A DNA stretch of 64,000 bases from Ostrinia nubilalis (lineage: Eukaryota; Arthropoda; Insecta; Lepidoptera; Crambidae). The stretch spans positions 665,001-729,000 of the forward strand of contig NC_087106.1 in NCBI RefSeq assembly GCF_963855985.1, read 5' to 3'. Positions within the stretch are counted from its first letter, which is position 1; each line of letters starts with the position of its first letter. The notes below the pieces were generated by a model that was given only the letters and a program-made list of their open reading frames with translations, was not told the DNA's origin and ran no database searches. Of this stretch, positions 61,301 through 63,145 are shown piece after piece. A program made the position numbers and the translations under genes.

Positions 61301-62349
61301 AATGGGTAGCTAGGGGTCATTGGACAAAATTCTACGTGCTCACGGACCAGACTATAACAGTCTTCATAAATGGTAGGTATACGTGACGCCCTACTGCCTT
61401 ATCATTGTCGATGAATGTCTGGTGGACGGTGCTCATGAGCCAATTTCAGCACGTAAAAGGACCAGAAAAATATATTTCCACAGCATCGCGACTAGGTAGC
61501 ATCGCTTTCTGGTTTCTATTGACCTTTTTCATTTTTGAGAATTCTCGACAAGAATTTCTCTAATATATTTTAGATTCTTTAATAAATAACTGTAAATACA
61601 TATATTCACACAAACTGGAGAAAAATCGTTTAGCTTATCAATGATGTTATACATAGTGCCATCCACGAAGACGCGCCCCATCAATTTTATTCGAAGGAAG
61701 CGCGGGGTGTGGGGAGTTTGATCCGAGCAATCCGAGCGTCATTATTGTAGTGTGCGTGTGCACTCATGGATAATTTTGTGTACCGATAACACTCAAACAT
61801 TAGCGGAAGAATGGTGGGGCGCGTCTTCGTGGATGGAACTATCTATACGTTTTGCTGTGTCAATACGCGTCACTTTTTTCGTGCTATAATTAAATGTTCT
61901 CCCGAACCACTAAGTACTACCAGGTGCTAGCTATATTAGGACATGTATAAGTGACTAGCTGTGCCCGCAACTTCGTACGCGTGAAAACCCGTTTTCGCAA
62001 CATATTTCATTATTGCTCTGCTCCTATTGATCGTAGCGTGATGTTGTATAGCCTTCCTTGATAAATGGGCTATCTAACACTGAAAGAATTTTTCAAATCG
62101 GACCAGTAGTTCCGGAGATTAGCGCGTTCAAGTAAACAAACAAACAAACAAACTCTCCAGCTTTATAATATTAGTATAGATGATAAAATTTTTACATCTT
62201 GTGTCGCAGCGGATTTCTGCCGCTCGCTGTACTCAGACGTGACGTCGCTGCAAGGCGGCAAAGTGGTGTGGAGTTTCATCAAGCCGCTGCTCATGGGCCG
62301 CGTGCTGTACGCGCCGCCCGGGCCCGCTGTCGACAGGATCATACGACAA
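12343..62349 (+). CDS. ABC transporter subfamily A, 5' portion (36 exons, incomplete at right)
   Basis: The exons sum to 7,017 nt and join in frame for 2,339 codons with GT-AG introns. Residues 8-20 (RLLLWKDYLIRRR) and the following helix VAWATLVMLCLYVV match the N-terminus of ABCA full transporters. About 2,290 residues of extracellular loop follow, with more than 25 N-x-S/T motifs. The last exon has FIKPLLMGRVLYAPPGPAV, like the KPLLxGKILYTPxTPA stretch of ABCA1-type proteins before membrane helix 2. ABCA proteins move lipids across membranes using two ATP-binding domains, which must lie to the right. Very large first loops are known for ABCA12 and ABCA13. Orthology is not resolved. Arrays of exon copies occupy nine introns. 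Confidence 0.88.
12440..12722 (+). mobile_element. tRNA-derived SINE
   Basis: The head has an A box, TGGTGTAGTGGTT, and a B box, GGGTTCGATTCCCGC, of tRNA type. It is followed by a unique body, a GAAA run at 12583-12606 and a tail of TATTTATTTAT repeats ending near 12722. Such SINEs are common in lepidopteran introns. It sits 31 bases after the exon 1 donor. Confidence 0.8.
12965..13093. mobile_element. Foldback MITE
   Basis: Two GC-rich arms of about 53 bp (GGTTCGGCCAAACCAACGCG and its complement at the right end) surround a 22-base loop. Arm identity is high, with a few changes in the centre. Non-coding, in intron 1. Confidence 0.8.
13270..13360 (+). CDS. ABCA exon 2 (first membrane helix)
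   Basis: CTCTTCCAG|ATAACCCTG opens the exon and the donor ACAT|GTAAGC closes it in phase 1. It encodes ITLFGVAWATLVMLCLYVV, one hydrophobic helix of about 20 residues, then a polar extracellular start. This is the only membrane segment in the window. Confidence 0.88.
13845..14005 (+). repeat. Spacer-family repeat (CCCGGGACAAAC family), diverged copy
   Basis: This shares TCCAATGACA, CCCGGGACAAAC, TTACTGGTTGGGTTTTAT and CGGTCAAGCTGTAGAT with the segments that separate exon copies at 39-40 kb and 57-60 kb. It is a dispersed short repeat of unknown class. Here it lies alone in intron 2. Confidence 0.7.
14165..14294 (+). CDS. ABCA exon 3
   Basis: The acceptor TCTCTGGCAG|GCC completes a Cys codon with exon 2. 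The donor is CAA|GTGAGT, phase 2. The exon encodes SARALPSAGVLPFVQSFVC and an NNECEP stretch, so it brings three cysteines to the start of the ectodomain. Confidence 0.85.
14316..14506 (-). mobile_element. RTE-type LINE fragment, degraded
   Basis: The minus strand carries a mutated version of the RTE C-terminus (RPRARRRS, GWTDDLV) and the 3' tail TTTCAGCCAAATGACGT on the complement. Frameshifts are present. It begins about 20 bases after the exon 3 donor. Confidence 0.75.
14773..14915 (+). CDS. ABCA exon 4
   Basis: TTTGTTCAG|ATTAACGC opens the exon and AGCA|GTAAGC closes it in phase 1. It encodes TQLQRKFSPLLHNETVLEV and DHPTMIEIS, with one N-glycosylation motif (NET). It is the parent of the array that fills the following intron. 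Confidence 0.87.
14916..16262 (+). repeat. Exon-derived tandem array A (exon 4 copies)
   Basis: Nine copies follow exon 4. The marker GAGACTGACGCAGCTGCAG begins at 14941, 15104, 15267, 15430, 15593, 15754, 15857, 16020 and 16181, so the unit is 163 bp with a few shortened copies. Each unit holds an acceptor-like CTCTAG, an exon 4 copy, the donor CAGCAGTAAGC and 25 bases of intron. All full copies share a 5-bp loss (TCACTATGAGACAGTCC for the exon's CTCCTGCACAACGAAACA), which shifts the frame. The copies are therefore pseudoexons that spread after inactivation. Confidence 0.9.
16648..16775 (+). CDS. ABCA exon 5
   Basis: CCTTTTCTAG|AAAACGG to AAAGGG|GTAAGT, ending in phase 0. It encodes NGLRVESLFANPARARR and LLDVSDELAADVMAAQLSF. 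The Ala/Arg-rich part is GC-rich. The frame is fixed by the phase-1 end of exon 4. Confidence 0.8.
17107..17156 (-). pseudogene. tRNA-Cys-like pseudogene lacking the anticodon arm
   Basis: The complement reads GGGGATATAGCTCAGCGGTA, GAGCATTCGACT and then TTCAAACCCGGGTGTCCCC. The acceptor stem, D arm and T-arm half match tRNA-Cys. About 20 bases that should hold the anticodon loop and variable arm are missing, so it cannot be a working tRNA. Confidence 0.75.
17426..17605 (+). CDS. ABCA exon 6
   Basis: TTTTTGTTTTAG|ATTTTC to AGAATG|GTGAGT, phase 0 at both ends, 60 codons. It encodes FKGNINRCDTDSIADLI, KLCSMTDKDLQRMAMDL and INFGKYLRM. Two cysteines, no glycosylation motif. Confidence 0.9.
17723..17831 (+). 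mobile_element. RTE 3' end with trinucleotide tail
   Basis: The plus strand reads ATNRSTWKALGEAYVQQW and TSYG stop, the C-terminus of an RTE-type protein. It is followed by an ATG/TGA repeat at about 17797-17831, a typical RTE microsatellite tail. Confidence 0.75.
18102..18268 (+). CDS. ABCA exon 7
   Basis: AAATATTTCAG|ATAGGC to CACTTT|GTAAGT, phase 2. It encodes GDMYFKLSGDNRITTLAEL and FSGREVDFSYFNVTL with an N-glycosylation motif (NVT). Confidence 0.9.
18635..18770. mobile_element. TIR MITE
   Basis: Terminal inverted repeats of about 30 bp (AGGGCCTTGCCACACTGGCG and its complement GTCAGTGTGGCAAGGCCCT) enclose a GC-rich centre. TAATGT on each side may be the target duplication. Non-coding, intron 7. 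Confidence 0.75.
18799..18941. mobile_element. Foldback element with AACCTAACCTAACC centre
   Basis: Arms of about 60 bp (TGTCACCGTAAAATTGTGAA and the complement TTCACAATTTCACGTTGACA) surround a loop with three CTAAC units. It directly precedes the much larger palindrome at 18943. Confidence 0.65.
18943..20640. mobile_element. Large palindromic element, arms about 750 bp
   Basis: The left arm at 18943-19693 and the right arm at 19884-20640 are inverted copies. They end in ACAACGTGTCCCAAAATTC at both outer edges. The two open frames starting MATS, at 19584 minus and 19993 plus, are mirror images of one another and show no domain. The 190-base spacer has a third partial copy of the arm end. No transposase is present, so it is non-autonomous. 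The right arm ends about 35 bases before exon 8. Confidence 0.85.
20676..20951 (+). CDS. ABCA exon 8
   Basis: TTTTTTTCAG|AATATC to AAGAT|GTAAGT, phase 2, 276 nt. It encodes ISKLMDQLQPTFSGTKAF, YLDKLVVAKSANPVRDTAG and KTNASDLSAISKAFNEAVEL with one NAS motif. The helical character is consistent with ABCA ectodomain sequence. Confidence 0.9.
21295..21547 (+). CDS. ABCA exon 9
   Basis: CATTTTCAG|TTTAGCC to GTGCAG|GTAATT, phase 0. It encodes LAQVMSFVNKFLPEATRHEV, YATLLAKLVEGATQVVSVN and LADAERVQ. The donor GTAATT is weaker than most in this gene. The 3' half of this exon is the source of array B. Confidence 0.82.
21548..22863 (+). repeat. Exon-derived tandem array B (exon 9 copies)
   Basis: Eight or nine copies of the exon 9 3' half, plus about 20 bases of intron, follow exon 9. 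Copy ends (GTGCAGGTAATT or variants) lie at about 21695, 21847, 21970, 22122, 22283, 22547 and 22674. The unit is about 150 bp, with several shortened copies. The first copies stay open in the exon frame; later ones have stops and frameshifts. The exon sequence GCCTATGACGTCAGC gives each copy a TGACGTCA palindrome. An exon-like end without an intron start follows the last copy at 22864-22934. Confidence 0.88.
23085..23267 (+). CDS. ABCA exon 10
   Basis: GATGTTTCAG|CTAATG to GATATC|GTGAGT, phase 0 at both ends, 61 codons. It encodes LMTSKLNVRGQVFCDANKLA, KKQLCTDAWKNYMGDFIQSF and IYDVKDI. It joins exon 9 directly in phase. The alternative segment 22864-22934 would break the frame. Confidence 0.82.
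23310..23440. mobile_element. RTE-type LINE remnant
   Basis: On the complement, residues resembling GMSTHKVNRRPHKGSRKALDAG match a decayed RTE C-terminus. On the plus strand GGCGTCCTATGGCT and ATGATAATGATGATG resemble the RTE 3' tail. The piece is short and mutated. Confidence 0.5.
24507..24739 (+). CDS. ABCA exon 11
   Basis: CACTTTCAG|ATAAAC to AATTTT|GTAAGT, phase 2. It encodes NNMASIVVQETFGKDVSDQL, LQNFTDTLVKRESK and LFNVTDDSEFMRIF. Two N-glycosylation motifs (NFT, NVT). Confidence 0.9.
25347..25402. repeat. CA microsatellite
   Basis: About 28 CA/AC dinucleotides, interrupted once or twice by AT or GT, in intron 11. A second simple repeat of TTTTA units lies at 25543-25576 just before exon 12. 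Confidence 0.9.
25543..25576. repeat. TTTTA microsatellite
   Basis: About six and a half TTTTA units, ending about 25 bases upstream of the exon 12 acceptor, so it may contribute to its pyrimidine tract. Confidence 0.9.
25602..25815 (+). CDS. ABCA exon 12
   Basis: ATATTTTTCAG|AATAAC to AATAAG|GTAAGA, phase 0. It encodes ITVHGALAKEVVKQNAILEY, LDLTTVVLAIQEQLALTPRH and PAIVETMLNTLLDENK. No glycosylation motif or cysteine. Confidence 0.9.
26214..27820. mobile_element. Large palindromic element, arms about 690 bp
   Basis: ATGGGGCATTTCACGCGAAG at 26218 and its complement at about 27797-27816 mark the outer ends. Arm identity is very high through the stretch holding TACTGGCTATCGACATTTAG and GGCGGTACAAAGTTCGCC. 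The centre near 27015 has a further small palindrome, AAGAACGGCTGAACAG. No coding capacity. First of three such elements in intron 12. Confidence 0.88.
27857..28760. mobile_element. TIR element, about 0.9 kb
   Basis: Terminal repeats of about 93 bp start with ATATGTCGCAGGCAAATTGT and include GAACAGCGAGCGTTTGT near the inner edge on the right. The interior is AT-rich and non-coding. Starts within 40 bp of the end of the preceding palindrome. Confidence 0.85.
28766..29461. mobile_element. TIR element of the TACAGGGTGGAAACGA family
   Basis: TACAGGGTGGAAACGATAAG at the left and its complement ending CACCCTGTA at the right define the ends. The arms run for about 180 bp. A partial internal copy of the arm lies near 29130-29250. 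A second member of this family, split by another element, lies in intron 15. Single ends occur near 25832 and 34141. Confidence 0.85.
29526..29699 (+). CDS. ABCA exon 13
   Basis: CCTTTTCAG|ACATAC to AAAGCT|GTAAGT, phase 0 at both ends, 58 codons. It encodes YKSLSTASADVVCAGADAAG, LVGALCNATLAIDAG and KNDSAVGKA. Two N-glycosylation motifs and two cysteines. A second copy follows in the intron. Confidence 0.88.
29938..30192 (+). repeat. Exon-derived array C (exon 13 copies)
   Basis: Positions 29940-30080 repeat the exon 13 sequence from DVVCAGADAA to LRNDSSAGK, still open and about 95% alike by eye. A third fragment at about 30138-30192 repeats only ACAAACCCTCTGTGAGC and CACGTGGTATGCGCGGGCGC. 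The full copy lacks the GTAAGT donor (GTACCG instead), so it would not splice normally. Confidence 0.85.
30370..30599 (+). CDS. ABCA exon 14
   Basis: TTTTCTACAG|ATATCA to TTGAG|GTAATA, phase 2. It encodes SAVKKSSHILDEVNWTKLID, LKNVYVKLDQDYPYLFEFAS and FSIKSLERSLHLR. One NWT motif. The donor GTAATA is moderate. Confidence 0.88.
31001..31146 (+). CDS. ABCA exon 15
   Basis: TTATGTATAACAG|TATCAAG to TCACTG|GTAAGG, phase 1. It encodes IKLVFRLLDLVDRGAFDLHS, WLKMKHAFSSLQAPLAVVDD and FIRLLT. The pyrimidine tract is short, but phase and reading frame fit on both sides. Confidence 0.85.
31245..33716. mobile_element. Second TACAGGGTGGAAACGA element, split by a nested insertion
   Basis: The left end TATACAGGGTGGAAACGA at 31245 runs only to about 31305. 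The matching arm resumes at 33540 with GCTGAAAACATTGAATTTT and ends with ATCGTTTCCACC near 33713. The gap is exactly filled by another TIR element, so this element is the older host. Confidence 0.8.
31308..33538. mobile_element. Nested TIR element, about 2.2 kb
   Basis: Terminal repeats of about 88 bp begin TACAGGGTGTTAGGTAAATG and extend to TAGTGGTGTCAGAAAG. The interior has no transposase ORF. It includes an RTE tail fragment near 31740-31775 (GTGGACGTCATTCGGCTGAA). It sits inside the element at 31245-33716. Confidence 0.85.
33947..34103. mobile_element. MITE of the CGCCCGTATTCACAAACG family, copy 1
   Basis: CGCCCGTATTCACAAACG and its complement CGTTTGTGAATACGGGCG form the ends. The interior carries TCACAGTGCTCGTGGACGCA and GGTGACACACGAACCAAT. 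Copy 2 is at 44687-44834. Located in intron 15, about 90 bases before exon 16. Confidence 0.88.
34193..34323 (+). CDS. ABCA exon 16
   Basis: AATGTTTTCTAG|CGTTGG to GTAGAC|GTGAGT, phase 0. It encodes LARNESFSSSLPAKTSQALS and PQLVVEVVNMIVSGDVD, with an NES motif. Confidence 0.87.
34360..34500. repeat. Fragment of a common lepidopteran-type repeat
   Basis: TACTAATATTATAAATGCGAA and TTTCACGCAAAAACTACAGA are the end of a repeat whose other pieces occur at 35290-35660, 38460-38540, 59155-59190 and 61950-62182. The class is uncertain; similar sequences in Lepidoptera have been described as non-autonomous Helitron-like or SINE-like. Confidence 0.5.
34604..36018. mobile_element. TIR element with inverted subrepeats, 1.4 kb
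   Basis: Terminal repeats of about 170 bp (34604-34777 and 35848-36018) start GTGCAGTCCTGTTGTCCCCC. Each arm contains further palindromes such as CCAACAGGATTTCGAAATCC and short CCTGTTGTC repeats. The interior is AT-rich, without a gene, and contains part of the repeat described at 34360. Confidence 0.82.
36112..38392. mobile_element. TIR element with decayed transposase remnant, about 2.3 kb
   Basis: AGGGTGGTCCTTATT at 36112 and AATAAGGACCACCCT near 38379-38392 are the ends. On the minus strand at 37205-36972 a frame reads NFTETAPGKGPAEVVGVVLK, which resembles a GKGxxDGVGGxxK segment seen in some insect transposase-like proteins. No longer frame survives. Family assignment is not possible by eye. 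Confidence 0.65.
38829..39017 (+). CDS. ABCA exon 17
   Basis: TTCCCTCTTACAG|CTGCAG to TTATAC|GTGAGT, phase 0 at both ends, 63 codons. It encodes QPIISLMNGEPAWPCGSSV, LQLSAGSKEAVTAAERAI and WAEFVKDRHISLY. Two cysteines. Parent of array D. Confidence 0.9.
39018..40671 (+). repeat. Exon-derived higher-order array D (exon 17 copies)
   Basis: Four long copies of exon 17 lie at about 39222-39391, 39509-39680, 39890-40057 and 40178-40347, with fragments near 39044, 39704 and 40600. They alternate. The 39222 and 39890 copies have the stop CCGGCTTAG and a lost triplet region; the 39509 and 40178 copies are open to the donor. The GAGCCGGCC marker of exon 17 and of the open copies is at 38859, 39521 and 40187, so a dimer of about 664 bp is repeated. 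Spacers contain the CCCGGGACAAAC-family repeat. Confidence 0.9.
40362..40574 (+). mobile_element. RTE-type LINE fragment inserted in array D
   Basis: It encodes ARRDDGRWDRKVLEW, RSVGRPPTRWTDDLVKVAG and EAFVQLWTSFG stop. GAGTATACTGTTAG at 40348-40361 and 40575-40588 is a 14-bp target-site duplication cut from the exon copy's intron start. It therefore inserted after the array formed. Confidence 0.9.
40930..41144 (+). CDS. ABCA exon 18
   Basis: TTTTCACTTCCAG|AATGCC to TTGAG|GTACGT, phase 2. It encodes NASTWNSIAFGPHVFLQFSS, LVLDLVNETKSDAPLTIVG and GTDRNDTLR. Three N-glycosylation motifs (NAS, NET, NDT). Confidence 0.9.
41685..41902 (+). CDS. ABCA exon 19
   Basis: CTCCGCATCCTAG|GAGCATG to CAACG|GTAAGA, phase 1. 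It encodes SMFSNIDALLESINTTPPVQ, WEGYAKCKPSEGCGDLRRA and LLTYFREVN. One NTT motif and two cysteines. Parent of array E. Confidence 0.9.
41903..43965 (+). repeat. Exon-derived tandem array E (exon 19 copies plus an orphan segment)
   Basis: Seven exon 19 copies end at donors GTCAACGGTAAG or variants at 42410, 42575, 42713, 42880, 43158, 43673 and 43875. A last decayed copy ends near 43965. Several (ending 42410, 43158 and 43673) are open from WEGYAKC to FREVN. Copies ending 42575 and 42880 carry the same internal deletion and may be one duplication event. Two further segments at about 41990-42166 and 43240-43477 do not match exon 19 and encode a Cys-rich peptide. Confidence 0.88.
44112..44140. 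repeat. TTTGTA microsatellite
   Basis: About five ATTTGT units in intron 19, preceded by a TTTGCATAAA repeat at 44078-44110. Confidence 0.85.
44316..44446 (+). CDS. ABCA exon 20
   Basis: TTTGTAACTCCACAG|AACCAG to AGTCAG|GTAAAT, phase 0. It encodes PDSNLLQMVGFTKSTGLYIL and FVAALLNSYFDYGFMSQ. Confidence 0.88.
44687..44834. mobile_element. MITE of the CGCCCGTATTCACAAACG family, copy 2
   Basis: ACGCCCGTATTTACAAACAT and TTGTTTGTGAATACGGGCGT are the ends. The interior matches copy 1 at 33947, including GTGACACACGAACCAAT. Intron 20. Confidence 0.88.
44993..45181 (+). CDS. ABCA exon 21
   Basis: CCTTTTTTATAG|ATCCGT to AAACCG|GTGAGT, phase 0 at both ends, 63 codons. It encodes RRASLTDFWDCQEVLSSLAP, KVQPFVCPSLLYWISLPRG and FLDVVAKP. 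Two cysteines. Confidence 0.9.
45604..46331 (+). CDS. ABCA exon 22 (longest exon)
   Basis: AATTTCTCTACAG|CAATAC to GACAG|GTATGG, phase 2, 728 nt. It encodes about 243 residues, including YIFYTLPAQNLTSSFEAAF, FLSNISTKNQTILPEED and FFRDR. Four N-glycosylation motifs and two cysteines. Base composition is more AT-rich than in the flanking exons, and the residues are Lys/Asn/Asp-rich. The long uninterrupted frame makes this exon secure. Confidence 0.93.
46438..46457. repeat. TTTC microsatellite
   Basis: Five CTTT units follow a GAAATAAATGTTT end, typical of a SINE tail, in intron 22. Confidence 0.8.
46691..46940 (+). CDS. ABCA exon 23
   Basis: TTTTATTTTCAG|AAAGAAAC to ATACGA|GTAAGT, phase 0. 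It encodes KKLISSLRSSVKYSYDLGLA, YGIVLTFLAGADWWAGLRA and LTKLDEIR. The 3' 155 nt is the source of array F. Confidence 0.9.
46941..47885 (+). repeat. Exon-derived tandem array F (exon 23 copies)
   Basis: Four copies of the exon 23 3' part, ending at donors ATACGAGTAAGT at 47146, 47350, 47555 and 47760, give a period of 204-205 bp. A fifth partial copy ends near 47880. Copies 1, 3 and 4 are open from VLTFFAGA or VLAFFAGA to LDEIR; copy 2 has one stop (GCGTAGTAC). The spacer GCCACCTACCTCCAG is present in nearly all copies. The 5' 95 nt of the exon, with its acceptor, is not copied. Confidence 0.92.
48209..48391 (+). CDS. ABCA exon 24
   Basis: AACTAATTCGCAG|TTAGTC to TCGCAG|GTAAGA, phase 0 at both ends, 61 codons. 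It encodes VRLLHDVNVNDTASFCRDN, YMPDSTGTLSRLKKQICSAD and FREIPPLVFASQ. Two N-glycosylation motifs and two cysteines. Confidence 0.9.
48887..49146 (+). CDS. ABCA exon 25
   Basis: GTTTATTTCGTAG|GGCTTC to ACTAG|GTAAGT, phase 2. It encodes FEDDLQLPREINYTALYSDI, PKWITDEKVKGLRGTALKLL and NVVDAGTLFLNTR. One NYT motif. Confidence 0.9.
49532..49700 (+). CDS. ABCA exon 26
   Basis: ATCCTCCTAACTTGCAG|CCAATG to AGGGAG|GTAAGG, phase 0. In the frame set by exon 25 it encodes SQCTLCSPLTTWLKQLSLQ, QEYDALLCRLHTVSLEEV and NEFHWDMAVRE. Three cysteines, including CTLC. Confidence 0.88.
50154..50320 (+). CDS. ABCA exon 27
   Basis: CATTAAATTCCAG|CTGATA to GCGCT|GTGAGT, phase 2. It encodes ISFRNYTKYELNKSLNELLG, EDVAADTSRVAACLAGNVTR and FGHAAL. 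Two N-glycosylation motifs. Confidence 0.9.
50828..51074 (+). CDS. ABCA exon 28
   Basis: CCTTCTTCCTCCCCAG|TTTCC to AGATTG|GTAAGT, phase 0. It encodes FLTVFAQTTTLIRAELPHLH, FLKELASQIAPNLDVYAPLK and AMKVGDGDVNLRL. The acceptor has a strong pyrimidine tract. Confidence 0.9.
51440..51586 (+). CDS. ABCA exon 29
   Basis: CTTTGGTTTCAG|CTTAAA to AAAGAT|GTAAGT, phase 0 at both ends, 49 codons. It encodes KKSLDQNSMEIFVVLQNRSL, CPHSDCAVLMDIIKNNINST and LISKD. One NST motif (a second N-x-S at NRSL) and two cysteines. Confidence 0.9.
51963..52174 (+). CDS. ABCA exon 30
   Basis: TTTCGTAACCCTCAG|TTACC to CTACAG|GTAAGT, phase 2. It encodes PKLQETEFWKFQPVSNILFH, GRLVGLASTMDVAGVLKG and LAEDPLNSVIYR. Parent of array G. 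Confidence 0.9.
52175..53214 (+). repeat. Exon-derived tandem array G (exon 30 copies)
   Basis: Seven copies of exon 30 from its middle to its donor end at 52324, 52473, 52619, 52759, 52900, 53041 and 53215. Units are 140-149 bp, and 174 bp for the last. Each junction reads CTACAGGTAAGTGTCGAACATC or similar, joining the intron start to the exon interior at a shared GTGTC. Inner copies lack 15 or 33 nt of the GLASTMDVAGV coding part, always in frame; the last copy is full length and open throughout. Confidence 0.92.
53217..53446. mobile_element. Foldback MITE of the TAAAGCCCGGTC family, copy 1
   Basis: TAAAGCCCGGTCTCTGAGTA and the complement ending CAGAGACCAGACTATA enclose arms of about 65 bp with CCAAGCTATCCATCCTGAT. 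It begins two bases after the last array G donor. Half copies lie at 55316-55445 and 55889-55975, and a full copy split by another insertion at 60507-61358. Confidence 0.85.
53708..53841 (+). CDS. ABCA exon 31
   Basis: TTCCATTATTATAG|TATCC to TTCAAAA|GTATGA, phase 1. It encodes IHGILEQLRPLLGNSTLEHD, LQALTSGLQVLHQYKTYL and EKQDFK. One NST motif. The donor GTATGA is moderate, but the join to exon 32 keeps the frame. Confidence 0.85.
54381..54511 (+). CDS. ABCA exon 32
   Basis: TTCGTTGTGTTGCAG|TCCCAG to AAGCCG|GTAACT, phase 0. It encodes PVWEVFLSQDRVESALAALG, INNTNFWSIAAPRIHAG and YILLKP. One NNT motif. Confidence 0.88.
55091..55306 (+). CDS. ABCA exon 33
   Basis: GTTTCTTTCTACAG|ATCCTA to GACAAG|GTGCGT, phase 0 at both ends, 72 codons. 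It encodes LSWKPGDHIANYVCQLEAMS, DLGVVSRDDVSGAVAEQLCG and MHNLNFSYIVDK. GC-rich third positions; two cysteines; one N-F-S motif. Parent of array H. Confidence 0.9.
55307..56340 (+). repeat. Exon-derived array H (exon 33 copies), interrupted
   Basis: Repeats of the exon 33 end (TGGACAAGGTGCGT or similar) with the following intron (AATTACAGCTCNNTAG, TTCTGAATGGTGTCTCCAAC) have donors near 55548, 56021, 56144 and 56271. The clean units are 123-127 bp. One copy, about 55967-56020, keeps LLVALTHNLNFSYIVDK. The array is broken by an RTE fragment and by two half copies of the TAAAGCCCGGTC MITE. Confidence 0.82.
55615..55849 (-). mobile_element. RTE-type LINE fragment inserted in array H
   Basis: The minus strand encodes AGHIARRDDGSWGRKVLEW, PPTRWTDDLVKVAG and EKAFVQQWTSFG. 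AAGCTAGAAT at 55605-55614 and 55850-55859 is a 10-bp target-site duplication. Confidence 0.88.
57163..57367 (+). CDS. ABCA exon 34
   Basis: TTGTATTTTCCCTCAG|GTGACC to TGGGAT|GTGAGT, phase 1. It encodes TAALLVQLYTASNLTEAEGT, VQAQISEVADSFAEEPLFK and LANFSSVGGLLG. Two N-glycosylation motifs. Parent of array I. Confidence 0.9.
57368..59940 (+). repeat. Exon-derived array I (exon 34 copies) with long spacers
   Basis: Copies of the exon 34 3' part (SEVADSFAEEPLFKSLANF) end at about 57533, 57986, 58465, 58828 and 59937; short ends without the exon body lie near 58633 and 59485. Most end GGGCTGTAAGTAG or GGGATGTGAGTAG. Between them are CCCGGGACAAAC-family spacers (57562-57690, 58070-58155, 59515-59650) and a GC-rich block with GGCGGCCGTGACGTCAC. 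Segments 57480-57840 and 59465-59795 are near-duplicates, so larger blocks were also copied. Confidence 0.88.
60333..60473 (+). CDS. ABCA exon 35
   Basis: ACTTCTTCATTTCCAG|CGTCTG to CTACCTA|GTAAGT, phase 1. It encodes SEFLASAGNMLCGTPFSAAV, PRLYRSVIASPDKADKPDER and QLQALP. Joining to exon 36 gives a Thr codon. Confidence 0.88.
60507..61358. mobile_element. TAAAGCCCGGTC MITE, full copy split by a nested element
   Basis: The left arm starts TAAAGCCCGGTCCGTGAGCA and the right arm ends TGCTCACGGACCAGACTATA. The foldback centre at 60590-60670 is intact. The right arm is interrupted at ATGGGTAG by the element at 60672-61301. It begins 33 bases after the exon 35 donor. Confidence 0.85.
60672..61301. 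mobile_element. Nested hAT-like non-autonomous element
   Basis: TAGAGATGAG at the left and CTCATCTCTA at the right are the terminal repeats. ATGGGTAG on each side is an exact 8-bp target-site duplication, the length typical of hAT transposons. Inside, 60760-60842 is repeated at 60842-60924 (CACCTAGTATTTTTTAAATT). No transposase. Confidence 0.85.
61950..62182 (+). repeat. Common lepidopteran-type dispersed repeat, full end
   Basis: GACTAGCTGTGCCCGCAACTT at the start and CAGCTTTATAATATTAGTAT at the end, with an AAACAAACAAACAAAC tract, are characteristic of a repeat abundant in moth and butterfly introns. Other fragments lie at 34360, 35290, 38460 and 59155. Class uncertain. Confidence 0.6.
62210..62349 (+). 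CDS. ABCA exon 36 (pre-helix 2 motif)
   Basis: ATCTTGTGTCGCAG|CGGATT to CGACAA|GTAGGT, phase 0. It encodes DFCRSLYSDVTSLQGGKVVW, then FIKPLLMGRVLYAPPGPAV and DRIIRQ. The KPLLxGRxLYxPxxPA pattern is the best family marker in the window and matches the ABCA1-type ectodomain ahead of the second membrane helix. Confidence 0.9.
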
Positions 62350-62373
62350 GTAGGTTTCAATCCTTATTTATAC

Positions 62374-63145
62374 CATTATTGTGAAGGTATTAAAGAAATT
62401 AAAGAGGCGATTGAGCGAAACAAGGGCTCTAAAGTGTTCGCAAGAGATCTGTCTGTTGGCCAAAGTCAACTGACCAAGCTGAAGACAGAGGATGGCAGAG
62501 CCATTTCGTCGGGGCCGGAGATATTGGAAGAGGTTGAGAAGTTCTACGGACAATTATACACGAGCGTACGCGCACCTGTCACAAATCTAGCCGAAGACCC
62601 AAGAGCTAGACTGACCCGACACTACCGAAGATATCCCGGACGTCAGTCTGTACGAGATTAGAATGGCTCTCAAACAGCTGAAGAACAACAAGGCACCGGG
62701 TGATGATGGAATCACGGCTGAGCTTTTGAAGGCAGGCGGAACGCCGGTACTAAGGGCTCTTCAGAAGCTGTTCAATTCCGTCATCCTCGAAGGAAAAACG
62801 CCTGCGACATGGCACAGAAGTGTGGTGGTACTCTTCTTCAAAAAAGGTGACCGCAGGAGAACCAAAGTAACCGACATAGCTCGCAGGATTGCTAAAATCA
62901 AGTGGCAGTGGGCGGGGCACATAGCTCGTAGAGACGATGGCCGTTGGGGCAGGAAAGTTCTTGAGTGGCGACCACGAGCCGGAAGACGTAGCGTGGGCAG
63001 GCCTCCCACTAGGTGGATCGACGATCTGGCGAAGGTTGCGGAAGGTGCCTGGATGCGACCGGCGCAGGATCGGTCTTCGTGGAAAACCTTGGGGGAGGCC
63101 TTTGTCCAGCAGTGGACGTCTTTCGGCTGAAACGACGAAGGTGAA
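62374..63145 (+). mobile_element. Internally deleted RTE-type LINE
   Basis: A first part reads KEIKEAIERNKGSKVFARD to EEVEKFYGQLYTS, and after a frameshift LKNNKAPGDDGITAELLK to SVVVLFFKKGD, the N-terminal motifs of an RTE reverse transcriptase. At about 62852 it jumps straight to RRRTKVTDIARRIAKIKW and runs to FVQQWTSFG. The RT palm with the catalytic YADD-type box is missing. It lies 25 bases after the exon 36 donor, in the same orientation as the gene. Confidence 0.88.

Noticed and set aside
62239..62661. Single 140-residue protein across the exon 36 donor
   Set aside because: It reads through the splice donor into an RTE fragment. The first part is exon 36 and the second is the transposon.
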